A stretch of DNA of 64,000 nucleotides from NCBI GenBank assembly GCA_947041165.1, contig CAMRCY010000001.1, forward strand, positions 38,892 through 102,891, in the 5' to 3' direction. The position numbers and the translations under genes are program-made. Shown in pieces: positions 44,847 to 54,657 of this stretch. How positions within the stretch are numbered: position 1 is the stretch's first letter; each line of letters starts with the position of its first letter. This stretch comes from an uncultured Deferribacteraceae bacterium. Its GTDB lineage: Bacteria > Chrysiogenota > Deferribacteres > Deferribacterales > Mucispirillaceae. A model generated the notes under the pieces. That model was not told where the DNA came from. It was given only the letters and a program-made list of their open reading frames with translations, and ran no database searches.

Positions 44847-45225
44847 GTAGAATAAATATATTTAAGCGGTATTAAAATATATTAACAATAATTATCAAAA
44901 CAATTTTTAACACTCACCAACTATCTGTTAGGTGAGTTTTTTATTGTTCAAATTTCTATCTAAAAACATTCGTCAATACTTACAACTTTCTATGCAATCT
45001 AAATTATATTTATCTTTTTATTAAATTATTTATAACAAGTATGTGATTAATTTTATTCATACATATGCTTTGTTTAAATAGTTACAACCTTACAATACTT
45101 TATGAGAAATAATAATAAAAATAATAGACCTAAAATTATTTGTTGATAAATAACAGTAAAGAATAGATAACCGTAAATAAGATAAGTTAGATAAATAATA
45201 TTAGTTAGATATAGGAGAGTGAAGT
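44847..45225. other. Gene-free gap before gadB
   Basis: Holds the terminator at 44912-44943 and then AT-rich DNA with no open frame of note. No convincing promoter was identified for gadB by eye. Confidence 0.5.
44912..44943 (+). terminator. Rho-independent terminator after the small lipoprotein
   Basis: ACTCACC and GGTGAGT form a 7-bp stem around a 12-base loop, followed by six T. Confidence 0.85.
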
Positions 45226-46620
45226 ATGTTACATTCTAAAAATAATAATCAGTTTGATGTAAAAGATGAAATTTTCGGTTCGGTTTATACAAATAAAACG
45301 CTATCAAAATTTAAAATGCCTGAGAAAGAAATGTTAGCTGATAGTGCGTATTATCAAATCATGAACGAATTAATTCTTGATGGTAATGCTACGCAAAATC
45401 TTGCAACATTTGTTCAAACATGGGCAGAGCCACAAGTACAAAAATTGATGCAAGATTGTATAGTTAAAAATATGATAGATAAAGATGAGTATCCTCAAAC
45501 TGCTGAACTTGAGGCACGATGTGTTCATATTATAGCTGATTTATGGAACTCTCCTGATGCGATGAATACACTTGGAACATCAACCACAGGATCATCTGAG
45601 GCTGCTATGCTCGGTGGTTTAGCTATGCTTTGGAACTGGCGTAAAAAGATGAAAGCAGCGGGCAAACCAACTGATAAACCAAATATGATAACAGGGCCTG
45701 TTCAGATCTGTTGGCACAAATTTGCAAGATATTGGGATATAGAGTTACGTGAAGTTCCGATGGAAAAAGATAAGTACTGCATGGTTGGAGAAGACGTCTT
45801 AAAATATGCTGATGAGAACACTATCTGTGTAGTTCCAACATTAGGCGTAACTTTCACATTGCAATACGAACCTGTTGAAGAGATATCAAAAATATTAGAT
45901 AAATTAGAGAAGGACACAGGGCTTAATATACCGATACATGTGGACGCTGCAAGTGGTGGATTTCTAGCTCCGTTTATTGAAGAACAGAAAAGTGTTTTGT
46001 GGGATTTTAAATTAGAGAGAGTTAAATCAATCAATGCATCAGGACATAAATATGGCTTAGCACCAGTAGGTGTTGGTTGGGTTATTTGGAGAGATTCATC
46101 AGATCTTCCAGAAGAACTTATATTTAATGTAAATTATTTAGGTGGTAATATGCCAACATTTGCATTAAATTTTTCTCGTCCAGGTGGTCAGATTGTTGCT
46201 CAATATTATAACTTTATTCGTCTTGGAAAAGAAGGGTATGAAAAAATTCAAACAGCTAGTGCAGAGACAGGAAAATATCTATCAGCAGAGTTAGATAAGT
46301 TAGGGCTTTTTGATATGATCTATAATGGTGAAGGTGGAATTCCAGGTTCAACATGGAGATTTAAAGATGGAGTAAATCCAGGTTTTACACTTTACGATCT
46401 AGCAGATAGATTGCGTACAAGAGGGTGGTTAGTACCTGCATATTCATTACCTGCAAACATAACAGAAGTAGTTGTTCAAAGAGTTTTAGTTAAGCAAAAC
46501 TTTTCAATGGATATGGCAACACTTCTTGTTGATGATATAAAACGTGCAATAAATTTTTTTAAAAAACACCCCATCACAAAACCGTTAACAGAACAAGAGG
46601 CAAGCTCGTTTAAACATTAA
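45226..46620 (+). CDS. gadB: Glutamate decarboxylase
   Basis: 464-residue PLP enzyme that converts glutamate to GABA while consuming a proton. The PLP lysine lies in [18 protein letters not shown], and the cofactor Asp region is [15 protein letters not shown]. The N-terminal [16 protein letters not shown] is the glutamate/PLP phosphate-binding motif. The C-terminal KH fits the pH-dependent plug of Gad enzymes (SSFKH). AGGAGAG precedes the ATG. The next gene is the matching antiporter, so the pair forms a glutamate-dependent acid-resistance system. Confidence 0.96.
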   Translation: MLHSKNNNQFDVKDEIFGSVYTNKTLSKFKMPEKEMLADSAYYQIMNELILDGNATQNLATFVQTWAEPQVQKLMQDCIVKNMIDKDEYPQTAELEARCVHIIADLWNSPDAMNTLGTSTTGSSEAAMLGGLAMLWNWRKKMKAAGKPTDKPNMITGPVQICWHKFARYWDIELREVPMEKDKYCMVGEDVLKYADENTICVVPTLGVTFTLQYEPVEEISKILDKLEKDTGLNIPIHVDAASGGFLAPFIEEQKSVLWDFKLERVKSINASGHKYGLAPVGVGWVIWRDSSDLPEELIFNVNYLGGNMPTFALNFSRPGGQIVAQYYNFIRLGKEGYEKIQTASAETGKYLSAELDKLGLFDMIYNGEGGIPGSTWRFKDGVNPGFTLYDLADRLRTRGWLVPAYSLPANITEVVVQRVLVKQNFSMDMATLLVDDIKRAINFFKKHPITKPLTEQEASSFKH

Positions 46621-46754
46621 GTAGTAAAGTTGTTTGAAGTAATAGATAGATAAATAATAGTTAGTTAATTTATTGGTATATATAAGTTAATTGATTAACT
46701 GATAATTGATGATTTATAGATAGTTATAATTATTTTCAATATGGAGAGAATGAT

Positions 46755-48227
46755 ATGAAGTCAGATAAGACCTTAAATGTGTTTACGCTAGCCATGATAA
46801 ATGTGGCAGCGATTGTTAGTTTACGAGGATTACCAGCTGAAGCTGTATACGGTTTATCTTCAATATTTTACTATATATTTGCTGCGATATGTTTTCTAAT
46901 TCCAGTGTCGTTAGTATCAGCAGAGCTAGGTACTGGTTGGCCTGAAAAAGGTGGAGTGTTTCGCTGGGTAGGAGAAGCATTAGGGCCAGGATTTGGTTTT
47001 CTTGCAATATTTTTACAGTGGCTACAAAACACAATATGGTTTCCAACAGTTTTAACATTCGCAGCAGTATCAGTTGCTTTTATAGGTCTAGATCAATCAG
47101 CTGATATCGCTCTTGCATCGAATAGATATTATACATTAGCCATAGTTCTTGCTGTGTATTGGGGTGCTACAATAATGAATTTTTTCGGTGTTAAACTTTC
47201 AGGTGCGATTAGCAAGTGGGGCGTGTTGATTGGAACAATTATCCCAGGTGTTACTATAATTATATTAGGGTTAGTATACTGGCTAACAGGAAATACAATA
47301 GAGATGCCTATCAGTTCAAGTGCACTTTTTCCTGATTTAACTGACTTTAATAATTTAGCGTTAGCTGTAAGTATCTTTCTTTTCTACGCTGGTATGGAGA
47401 TGTCTGCTGTTCACGTAACAGAGGTTAATGATCCTAAAAAGAATTATCCTAAAGCGATATTTATTGCAGCGTTTATTACGGTAACATTATTCATTTTAGG
47501 CACACTTGCAATAGGTGTTATTATTCCTCCAAAAGAGATCAATTTAACACAGAGTTTACTTATTGCATATAACGATGTTTTTAAATTATTTCATCTTGAA
47601 ATCTTAGGAAGTGTTGTTGCGATTTGTTTAGCGTTCGGTGTTTTTGGACAGGTATCAACATGGATCGCAGGTCCTAGTAAAGGGTTATTAGCGGTTGGTA
47701 AAGCAGGGTATCTGCCTCCAGTTTTACAGAAGATTAATAAGCACGGCATTCAGGTTAATATACTTATAATGCAAGCAACGATCGTTACTTTACTATCGAT
47801 TATATTTGTACTCTTGCCATCAGTTCAAGCAGCGTATCAGATATTAACTGCACTTTGTGTAACTCTATATCTTATTATGTATATTTTACTTTTTATAACT
47901 TTTATAAAACTTAGAATAACACAGCCTAATGTTGATAGAACTTTTAAAGTCCCAGGTGGAACTTTAGGAATGATTGTGATAGGAGGGTTAGGATTTGTTG
48001 CATCAGTTGCTGCGTTTCTATTCGGATTTCTACCGCCATCACAGATCAATGTTGGAAGCAGTTCTAACTGGATAATGATTTTAATAGGTGGAAATATAGT
48101 AGGTGTATCTATACCGTTTATAATCTATAGTATGCGTAAATCTTCGTGGAAATCAAATGATCCTAATGATGTTTTTGAGCCGTTCTCATGGGAATCTAAA
48201 CTGTCTAAAACGGATAAAAAAAGTTAG
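46755..48227 (+). CDS. gadC: Glutamate:GABA antiporter
   Basis: 490-residue APC-family transporter with about 12 membrane helices. The N-terminus (LNVFTLAMINVAAIVSLRGL) and AELGTGWPEKGGVFRWVGEA are characteristic of GadC-type antiporters. It imports glutamate and exports GABA, completing the proton-consuming cycle begun by GadB. The gap of 134 bp to gadB contains no clear terminator, so co-transcription is likely. A short cytoplasmic tail (SKLTDKKS-like end) is present. Confidence 0.9.
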   Translation: MKSDKTLNVFTLAMINVAAIVSLRGLPAEAVYGLSSIFYYIFAAICFLIPVSLVSAELGTGWPEKGGVFRWVGEALGPGFGFLAIFLQWLQNTIWFPTVLTFAAVSVAFIGLDQSADIALASNRYYTLAIVLAVYWGATIMNFFGVKLSGAISKWGVLIGTIIPGVTIIILGLVYWLTGNTIEMPISSSALFPDLTDFNNLALAVSIFLFYAGMEMSAVHVTEVNDPKKNYPKAIFIAAFITVTLFILGTLAIGVIIPPKEINLTQSLLIAYNDVFKLFHLEILGSVVAICLAFGVFGQVSTWIAGPSKGLLAVGKAGYLPPVLQKINKHGIQVNILIMQATIVTLLSIIFVLLPSVQAAYQILTALCVTLYLIMYILLFITFIKLRITQPNVDRTFKVPGGTLGMIVIGGLGFVASVAAFLFGFLPPSQINVGSSSNWIMILIGGNIVGVSIPFIIYSMRKSSWKSNDPNDVFEPFSWESKLSKTDKKS

Positions 48228-48355
48228 ATAAAATAGTTTTGTATAATTTGATTGAAGCGAAGCTTAATGATATATTATATGTTTTAATCTGATAGTTATT
48301 TTGATGTTTTAAGTTGAACTTTAAATTGAATTTAAAATAGAAAGTTTAAATAGAA

Positions 48356-48394
48356 ATGAGCACCTATACTTTAAATATAGATGCTCATTTTTTA
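48356..48394. terminator. Terminator between the convergent gadC and nhaC-like genes
   Basis: ATGAGCA/TGCTCAT plus CTATA/TATAG form an interrupted ~12-bp stem followed by six T on the plus strand. It lies between two convergent genes and serves gadC best. Confidence 0.8.
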
Positions 48395-48473
48395 TCATTT
48401 TAATTATTTAAACAATTTCGTTGTGATATTGTATCTCACTATATTGTTCGATAATAATTTTGAAATTTGTAAA

Positions 48474-49844
48474 TTATCTCTCTATCACTTCACCGTTTTC
48501 AGTATATAAAGGAGTTCCATCTTTCTCTTCTTTAGTCATAAGAAATCCTGTGATTATTGTGAGAGTAGCCATGATGAATAAAAATCCAAGATAGTAAGCA
48601 CCTAGCACTAATGCGAGAGGTGATGCTGCAACTCCTAATAATGAAATACAGAATAAAACTTGTGGCGAGTGAGGTAACATTCCTTGAAACACACAGCTAA
48701 ATATATCTAGTAAACTAGCTATACGTTTAGGTGCGATATTATGTTTACGAGCGATATCTCTAGTTAATGGAGCTGCAACAAGTATTGCTATTGTATTGTT
48801 TGCAATAGCGATATCCGATAGCGATATTAATGATGCGATACTAAACTCTGCACCTTTACGAGATTTTATATTTGTTGTAAGTTTGTTCATTAACCAGTCC
48901 ATTCCACCCATGTATGACACAAGTCCTGCGACACCTTTAACGAGTATTGATATCACAAGGATACCAAACATCCCTTCCATTCCAGCGTAGAACGATTGAA
49001 AGAACTCTATAATTGTGAATGAGTTTGTAAGAAATCCTATTATCGCAGAAGCCAGCACCCCAGACATAAGAACATAGAAAACATTAACACCAAGAAGTGC
49101 AACAACTATAACGAGTATGTATGGAATGATTTTAACAATATTAAATGGTAGTGGCGATGTTACAGCGACTCCATCGTTTCCAACTATAGCATACACAATT
49201 ATTGTGGCTATGGCTGCAGGGAATGCGATTAGAAAATTCATTTTGAATTTATCACTCATCTTACATCCAGCACCTCTAGTTGCAGCGATCGTTGTATCAG
49301 ATATCATAGATAGATTATCACCAAACATAGCTCCACTTAAAACAGCAGACATCGCCATAACAGGTGATACAGATGCTTGATCGGCAAACCCAATTGCAAC
49401 AGGACCAATCGCAGCGATTGTCCCCATAGATGTCCCCATCGCAGTTGCTACGAAAGCAGATATTATAAATATTCCCACTAATATATATTGTATCGGCATT
49501 ACGTTTAATCCAAGATTAACGGTAGCTTCAACTCCACCCATAGCTTTAGTAACTCCAGCGAAAGCTCCTGCTGAAAGAAAAATAAGACTCATTAACATAT
49601 TACCGCTTTCACCAGCAGACTTAGAGAAGATCTCTAATTTAAAATTAATTTTGCCTTCAGCCATAATGACGGCAATAAGTAATGCGATAAGAAGAATAAC
49701 TTGTACAGGAATTCTTGAAAACGGAGATTCAACACCCATGTAGGTAAATACTAATCCTGATCCGATGTATGTTGTCAGAAAAAATATGAGGGGAATAAAC
49801 GCCCAAAGCTTATAACTTCTCTCTTGTCTAGTATTTGCAAACAT
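48474..49844 (-). CDS. Na+/H+ antiporter NhaC family protein
   Basis: 456-residue integral membrane protein with about eleven helices. Family features are FLSAGAFAGVTKAMGGVEAT, ATAMGTSMGTIAAIGPVA, and the strongly conserved MFGDNLSMISDTTIAATRGA of the NhaC/ArsB-like ion transporters. It should exchange sodium for protons across the inner membrane; some relatives carry amino acids, so the substrate is not certain. GAGAGG precedes the ATG. It is single-gene and convergent with gadC. Confidence 0.85.
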   Translation of the reverse strand: MFANTRQERSYKLWAFIPLIFFLTTYIGSGLVFTYMGVESPFSRIPVQVILLIALLIAVIMAEGKINFKLEIFSKSAGESGNMLMSLIFLSAGAFAGVTKAMGGVEATVNLGLNVMPIQYILVGIFIISAFVATAMGTSMGTIAAIGPVAIGFADQASVSPVMAMSAVLSGAMFGDNLSMISDTTIAATRGAGCKMSDKFKMNFLIAFPAAIATIIVYAIVGNDGVAVTSPLPFNIVKIIPYILVIVVALLGVNVFYVLMSGVLASAIIGFLTNSFTIIEFFQSFYAGMEGMFGILVISILVKGVAGLVSYMGGMDWLMNKLTTNIKSRKGAEFSIASLISLSDIAIANNTIAILVAAPLTRDIARKHNIAPKRIASLLDIFSCVFQGMLPHSPQVLFCISLLGVAASPLALVLGAYYLGFLFIMATLTIITGFLMTKEEKDGTPLYTENGEVIER

Positions 49845-50203
49845 ATAAAAACCTCTCTATGTTATTATCTTAGTTGAATGTAAGATTAAGTGGGATATGA
49901 TAGCAGAAAAATGATTAGATTAAAAGGGTTGATAATAGAAATGTATAGATTATTGAAAATTCGTATATAGTAATGGTATTTTCAGGCTTAACTAAAAGTT
50001 AATAGATTTCTTTATATTTATATATTAATTATTAATTGAAATAATGTATTTGATATACTAAATAGTTTGTATTATAATACTAAATATTTAAAATTGATTG
50101 TTGGGTAAAAATGGGTTATGCATATTTATAAGCTAGGGTTATGTATTAAATCTAAATTTTTATTTTAAGATATGATGGAGTACCTTATGGATATTAAAAA
50201 TAA
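49845..50203. other. Gene-free gap before the type II restriction operon
   Basis: AT-rich. It contains AGGCTTAACTAAA at 49984-49996, the same 13-mer found in front of the TonB-dependent receptor (24790-24802). Otherwise nothing recognisable. Confidence 0.5.
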
Positions 50204-51262
50204 ATGAGTAAATATAATGTAGTTGATTTGTTTTGTGGTTGTGGCGGGCTCTCAAAAGGGTTTGAGAATGCTGGGTTTAATGTTATATTGGGCGTGGATA
50301 ATGATAATTCATCACTCAATACATTCGAAAAAAATCATAAAGGCTCAAGAGTGCTAAATGGAGATTTATCAGCACCAGAAACTTTTGATATAATTGAAAA
50401 CTTATTAAATGGACAAACAGTAGATGTGGTTGTTGGTGGTCCTCCTTGTCAAGGGTTTAGCCTTAGTGGTCCAAGAAACTTTGAAGATGATCGAAATAAA
50501 TTATATTTAGCAATGATAAATGCTGTGAAAAGACTATCTCCAAAGGCATTTGTTCTTGAGAATGTCCCAGGAATGGGTACTTTGTATAATGGTGCAATAA
50601 AAGAAGAAGTAATACGTAGATTTGTAGCAATGGGATATAATGTAAGCACTATGGTGATGTGTGCAGCAGACTATGGAGTACCTCAAATAAGAAAACGTTT
50701 AATTTTTGTAGGAATAAAAAAAAGTGAATTTAATTTCCCTAAACCTACAAGAACACGAGATAACTATGTATCATGTGGCGATGCATTGAGTGATTTACCT
50801 AGTCGTGAGAATTACTTAGGAGATGAAATTGATGAATATCAAGCTATGCCATTATCCGATTATCAAAAGCTGATGAGATTGAATCAAGAGATATTGTTTA
50901 ACCATGTGGCGACTAACCATACTCAGCTTGTAAAAGATGTGATAGCATTAGTCCCAGAGGGTGGAAATTATAAAGATTTGCCAGAAGGAGTTGGTACAAG
51001 TCGAAAATTTAATGAAGCATGGACTAGATATCATAGTAAAAAGCCATCAAAAACAATAGATACTGGACATAGAAATCATTTTCATTATAGATATAATCGT
51101 GTTCCAACAATTAGAGAAAATGCTCGCTTACAGTCATTTACGGATGATTTTATTTTCTATGGAACAAAGACTCAGCAAAATAGACAAGTAGGGAATGCAG
51201 TCCCTCCTTTGCTAGGACAGGCTCTAGCAGAACAAATATTAACATATTTAAGCAAGGAGTAA
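50204..51262 (+). CDS. DNA cytosine-5 methyltransferase (first)
   Basis: 352 residues. Motif I is DLFCGCGGLSKGFENAGF, motif IV GGPPCQGFS with the catalytic Cys at 81, motif VI in VLENVPGM, motif VIII in PQIRKRLIFVGI, and motif X in RQVGNAVPPLLGQAL. It methylates cytosine C5 using SAM and protects host DNA from the linked nuclease. The start follows a long AT-rich leader with no strong ribosome binding site. It is the first of three tightly packed genes. Confidence 0.94.
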   Translation: MSKYNVVDLFCGCGGLSKGFENAGFNVILGVDNDNSSLNTFEKNHKGSRVLNGDLSAPETFDIIENLLNGQTVDVVVGGPPCQGFSLSGPRNFEDDRNKLYLAMINAVKRLSPKAFVLENVPGMGTLYNGAIKEEVIRRFVAMGYNVSTMVMCAADYGVPQIRKRLIFVGIKKSEFNFPKPTRTRDNYVSCGDALSDLPSRENYLGDEIDEYQAMPLSDYQKLMRLNQEILFNHVATNHTQLVKDVIALVPEGGNYKDLPEGVGTSRKFNEAWTRYHSKKPSKTIDTGHRNHFHYRYNRVPTIRENARLQSFTDDFIFYGTKTQQNRQVGNAVPPLLGQALAEQILTYLSKE

Positions 51263-51268
51263 CAACCT

Positions 51269-52504
51269 ATGGGTAATAAAATAAACACCATTGATTTGTT
51301 TGCAGGGTGTGGTGGTTTGCTCGAAGGGTTTGAGCAAGAAGGATCATTTAATACATTGGCTTGTATAGAATGGGAAAAAGCTCCCTGTGAAAATTTAATT
51401 AAGAGATTGGAAACTAGATGGAAGTATAAAAATGCACAAAGTAAGGTAATTAGATTTGATATTCAAAGAACTCATGAACTTTTTGATGGCTATAATGACA
51501 ATGAATATGGATCACACAATGGATTAGATTCATTGGTAAAAAAGCAAAAAGTTCAAATAATTATAGGTGGTCCACCGTGCCAAGCATATTCATTGGCGGG
51601 AAGAATACAAGACGCAAATGGAATGAAAGATGATTATAGAAACTATCTTTTTGAAAGCTATATTGCGGTTGTCAATAAGTATAAGCCTAGTTTCTTTGTT
51701 TTTGAAAATGTTCAAGGCATGTTAAGTGCTGTTCCAGACGGGACACCAATTGTAGATAAAATAAAGCAGAGTTTTGAAAAAGCAGGATATGCGGTTATTG
51801 ATAATTTTAAAGAATCAATGTTTGATTTGACAGAATTTGGGATACCTCAAAATCGAAAAAGATTGATTATATTAGGGGTTAATAAGAAGATTTACAAAGA
51901 AAAAGGAAATAAGATTATTGAGGAATTTTATAAAACAATTATGCCATCTTTAAAAACAAGTAAGACTACTGTAAGCGGTACCATAGGTGACCTTCCAAAA
52001 TTATACCCAGTTGAAGATGAGTTTAAATTATATGGTAAAAAGTATTCACATAGCTTCAAAAGTAATGAAATAATTAAGAATCATTTTCCGAGATTTCATA
52101 GTAAGAGAGATATCGAAATATTTAGAATGTTAGCTAATGACATTGCAGATGGCACAAATATGTATACCGATATTTCTAAACTAAAGCAGTTATATCAAGA
52201 TGTTACTGGCAAAAGCAGTAACGTTCATAAATATTATGTGTTAAGGTCAAATAGCCAAAGCAATACAATCGCAGCTCATTTATATAAAGATGGCTTAAGG
52301 CATATACACCCAGACCCAGACCAAATGAGGTCGATAACGGTTAGAGAAGCGGCAAGGCTACAAACATTTGATGATGATTATGAGTTTATCGGAGGGACAA
52401 TGCAACAATACAAAATGATTGGAAATGCTGTTCCACCTAAGTTCTCTTTGGTCCTTGCAAAGGCGTTAAAAACAATAATTAACAAATATGGATTGGGGTG
52501 TTGA
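51269..52504 (+). CDS. DNA cytosine-5 methyltransferase (second)
   Basis: 411 residues; a second C5 methyltransferase, only distantly like the first. Motif I is DLFAGCGGLLEGFEQEG, motif IV GGPPCQAYSLAGR with the catalytic Cys at 104, motif VI in FVFENVQGM, motif VIII in PQNRKRLIILGV, and motif X in MIGNAVPPKFS. It lies six bases after the first gene. Two methyltransferases usually serve the two strands of a non-palindromic site, or two cytosines of one site. Confidence 0.94.
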   Translation: MGNKINTIDLFAGCGGLLEGFEQEGSFNTLACIEWEKAPCENLIKRLETRWKYKNAQSKVIRFDIQRTHELFDGYNDNEYGSHNGLDSLVKKQKVQIIIGGPPCQAYSLAGRIQDANGMKDDYRNYLFESYIAVVNKYKPSFFVFENVQGMLSAVPDGTPIVDKIKQSFEKAGYAVIDNFKESMFDLTEFGIPQNRKRLIILGVNKKIYKEKGNKIIEEFYKTIMPSLKTSKTTVSGTIGDLPKLYPVEDEFKLYGKKYSHSFKSNEIIKNHFPRFHSKRDIEIFRMLANDIADGTNMYTDISKLKQLYQDVTGKSSNVHKYYVLRSNSQSNTIAAHLYKDGLRHIHPDPDQMRSITVREAARLQTFDDDYEFIGGTMQQYKMIGNAVPPKFSLVLAKALKTIINKYGLGC

Positions 52505-52505
52505 A

Positions 52506-53486
52506 ATGCTATTTTATAAAAATCTTGAAGAGCTTATTTTTCACAGACATGAGATGTTTGATGTAGATGAGTTAGTTGTATTATCTGGATATGTAGGCCC
52601 TCAACCAGTAAGTAGGCTACAGTCATTACCTTTTTCAACAGTCGTAATATATGGCATGTATGGTTCTGATAGTATAAGTGAAAAATTGCATAATAAGTTA
52701 AATAGCTTGAGCAATCTTAGCAATAGCATGTCAATTCGATATTCTCAATTGCCTGTGCATTCAAAATGTTATATATGGCGAAAAAACAAAAAAATTGTAA
52801 CAGCTTTATTAGGATCAGCTAATTTCTCAGTTAGTGGTTTATCTAGTCCATATAAGGAGGTCTTAGCCGAAACAACTTTTGATACTTTTGATCCATTAAA
52901 TCAGTATCTAGAAGTTGTATTAGAAAACTGTATTGATTGCACAGATATTAATATTAAATTTAAAAGATCAAGTATTATAACAACTCCAACAGCAGCCGTT
53001 TATGACGAAAATCCAGGTGTTTGTATAGTTAGTCTTTTAGATAGAAAAAATGAAGTTCCAAAAAATAGTGGTTTGAATTGGGGTTTATCTAAAGGACATA
53101 CGACCTCTGGTGATGCATATATCAGGATATCTAAAAAAGATTTAATAATGAAACCATTATTATTTCCACCGAAGCAGTTAAAAGAAACACAAATAACTAA
53201 GGGCGGAAAAAGAACACGTCAAAATGATGCAATAGAGTTTATTTGGGATGATGGAAATGTAATGGAGGGTATATTGGAAGGTACTCAGGAAATAGAAGGC
53301 ATTATTTATCCTAAGCAAATTTGTTCAAGTCCTCAAAAAAAAATCTTAGGTATGTATTTACGTGAACGACTAGGTGTTGATATAGACCACTTAATAACAA
53401 AAGATGATTTGATTAAATATGGAAGAACAACAATAGATATGTCACTGCAAGGAGAGGGTATTTATTATATGGATTTCTCTGTGTAA
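52506..53486 (+). CDS. PLD-type (NgoFVII-like) type II restriction endonuclease
   Basis: 326 residues. I start at ATG 52506 (GGGGTG at 52495-52500 upstream); an ATG at 52488 inside the methyltransferase gene is also in frame. The phospholipase-D-type active site is seen as VHSKCYIWRKNKKI followed by LLGSANFSVSGL, i.e. HxK then GSxN. This is the arrangement of NgoFVII-family endonucleases, which cut without a metal ion. The C-terminal region should bind DNA. Its place directly after two C5 methyltransferases makes a complete restriction-modification system. Confidence 0.82.
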   Translation: MLFYKNLEELIFHRHEMFDVDELVVLSGYVGPQPVSRLQSLPFSTVVIYGMYGSDSISEKLHNKLNSLSNLSNSMSIRYSQLPVHSKCYIWRKNKKIVTALLGSANFSVSGLSSPYKEVLAETTFDTFDPLNQYLEVVLENCIDCTDINIKFKRSSIITTPTAAVYDENPGVCIVSLLDRKNEVPKNSGLNWGLSKGHTTSGDAYIRISKKDLIMKPLLFPPKQLKETQITKGGKRTRQNDAIEFIWDDGNVMEGILEGTQEIEGIIYPKQICSSPQKKILGMYLRERLGVDIDHLITKDDLIKYGRTTIDMSLQGEGIYYMDFSV

Positions 53487-53573
53487 CAAAAATACATTAT
53501 GAAAGACGATAGATGATGAAACAGAGTTGAAAATGTTTTAACTTACTTATCATACTAAAAACGTAAATAAAAA

Positions 53574-53607
53574 AACCTCTACGCTACAGTAATGTAATAT
53601 AGAGGTT
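53574..53607. terminator. Bidirectional terminator
   Basis: AACCTCTA and TAGAGGTT form a perfect 8-bp stem with an 18-base loop. A-run before it and T-rich sequence after it allow termination of both the restriction operon (plus) and the following minus-strand gene. Confidence 0.75.
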
Positions 53608-53680
53608 ATATTTTTATCTACTTAAACAAGATCGTTGTAATATTTAAATAATATATTTATTAAATTCAAATAATATTTTT

Positions 53681-54541
53681 CTACTCAAACAATATTATTG
53701 ATTTGTCGTTGATCGCATTAAACATAACACCTTTTGCTTCGCCTTGTTCAAGATATCCATCTTCCACAACAACTCTCTCTGTATAGCTTACAACTGCGTT
53801 TTTGATATCAACTTCTTCAATCTCTTTTGTTCCAAAATCACCACCTCTAACAAGAAGTTTTTCACAGAACTCGTTATCAATCATGGTCGATAAAAAATCT
53901 TTAACTTCATACTCGCTCAACATCTGTTTGCCTTTAGGAGCTGAAACGTTCACCTCAAGTCTAAGCCCTGATAGTGAACCCATAAGCTCAATCTTTTTAC
54001 CTTCATCACTTGCAATGAAAGTTTCAAGATCTTCATATGTAGGAAACACTAACCTTGTTGATAATTTTTTATAGTAGTTCCATGAAAGGATAGTTGCTTC
54101 AATATCTGATTCAAAAAATGGTACTAATCTTATTGATAGATCAGAAGAAAATTCATTGAAAAAATGTTTAAAACTTGCAACTGGTGATCCTGATGTTCCA
54201 GATAATAATGCTACAAATTTATAGCGTGGTGAAAAAATACAGTAATGTAGATCGCCCAACAAACCGTTATCTCTATTGATCGGTCTGATTTCGCCTTCTT
54301 CATTAAACCATATAGGAGTGGTTTTTCTCTCTTTAGCTAACGTAATAAAATAGAACTCTTTATCATCTAATGTAACTTTCTCCATAACTTTCCATAAGTG
54401 GTGAACTGTTGAGTGAAAAGTGTCGTAATTTTTATCTGCTTTTAATGATGTATCAAGAGCATCGGTAACACGTGCTATATAATTTTCATCATTAGTTTCT
54501 ACTCTCAAAAATGATACTTTTACTGTTTTTCCTGCGTCCAT
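53681..54541 (-). CDS. Hypothetical protein beside the type II restriction system
   Basis: 286-residue soluble protein, not recognised. It starts KTVKVSFLRVE and contains DLHYCIFSPRYKFVALL, SWNYYKKLSTRLVFP, and a C-terminal acidic stretch. No signal peptide, membrane segment or catalytic motif is seen. It has its own transcription unit, sharing a terminator with the restriction operon and divergent from htrA. Proteins of this look are often cargo near defence genes, but that is inference. Codon and base use look like the neighbours. Confidence 0.7.
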   Translation of the reverse strand: MDAGKTVKVSFLRVETNDENYIARVTDALDTSLKADKNYDTFHSTVHHLWKVMEKVTLDDKEFYFITLAKERKTTPIWFNEEGEIRPINRDNGLLGDLHYCIFSPRYKFVALLSGTSGSPVASFKHFFNEFSSDLSIRLVPFFESDIEATILSWNYYKKLSTRLVFPTYEDLETFIASDEGKKIELMGSLSGLRLEVNVSAPKGKQMLSEYEVKDFLSTMIDNEFCEKLLVRGGDFGTKEIEEVDIKNAVVSYTERVVVEDGYLEQGEAKGVMFNAINDKSIILFE

Positions 54542-54657
54542 TATTTAACTCCAAATGATAGTGATACAACTGTATCGTTGCTTAATTATTTTATCTATAA
54601 ATCTTTTTATACACTTTTTTTCTTTTTTTTGCTAGATTAGATATATAGAGGTTACAG

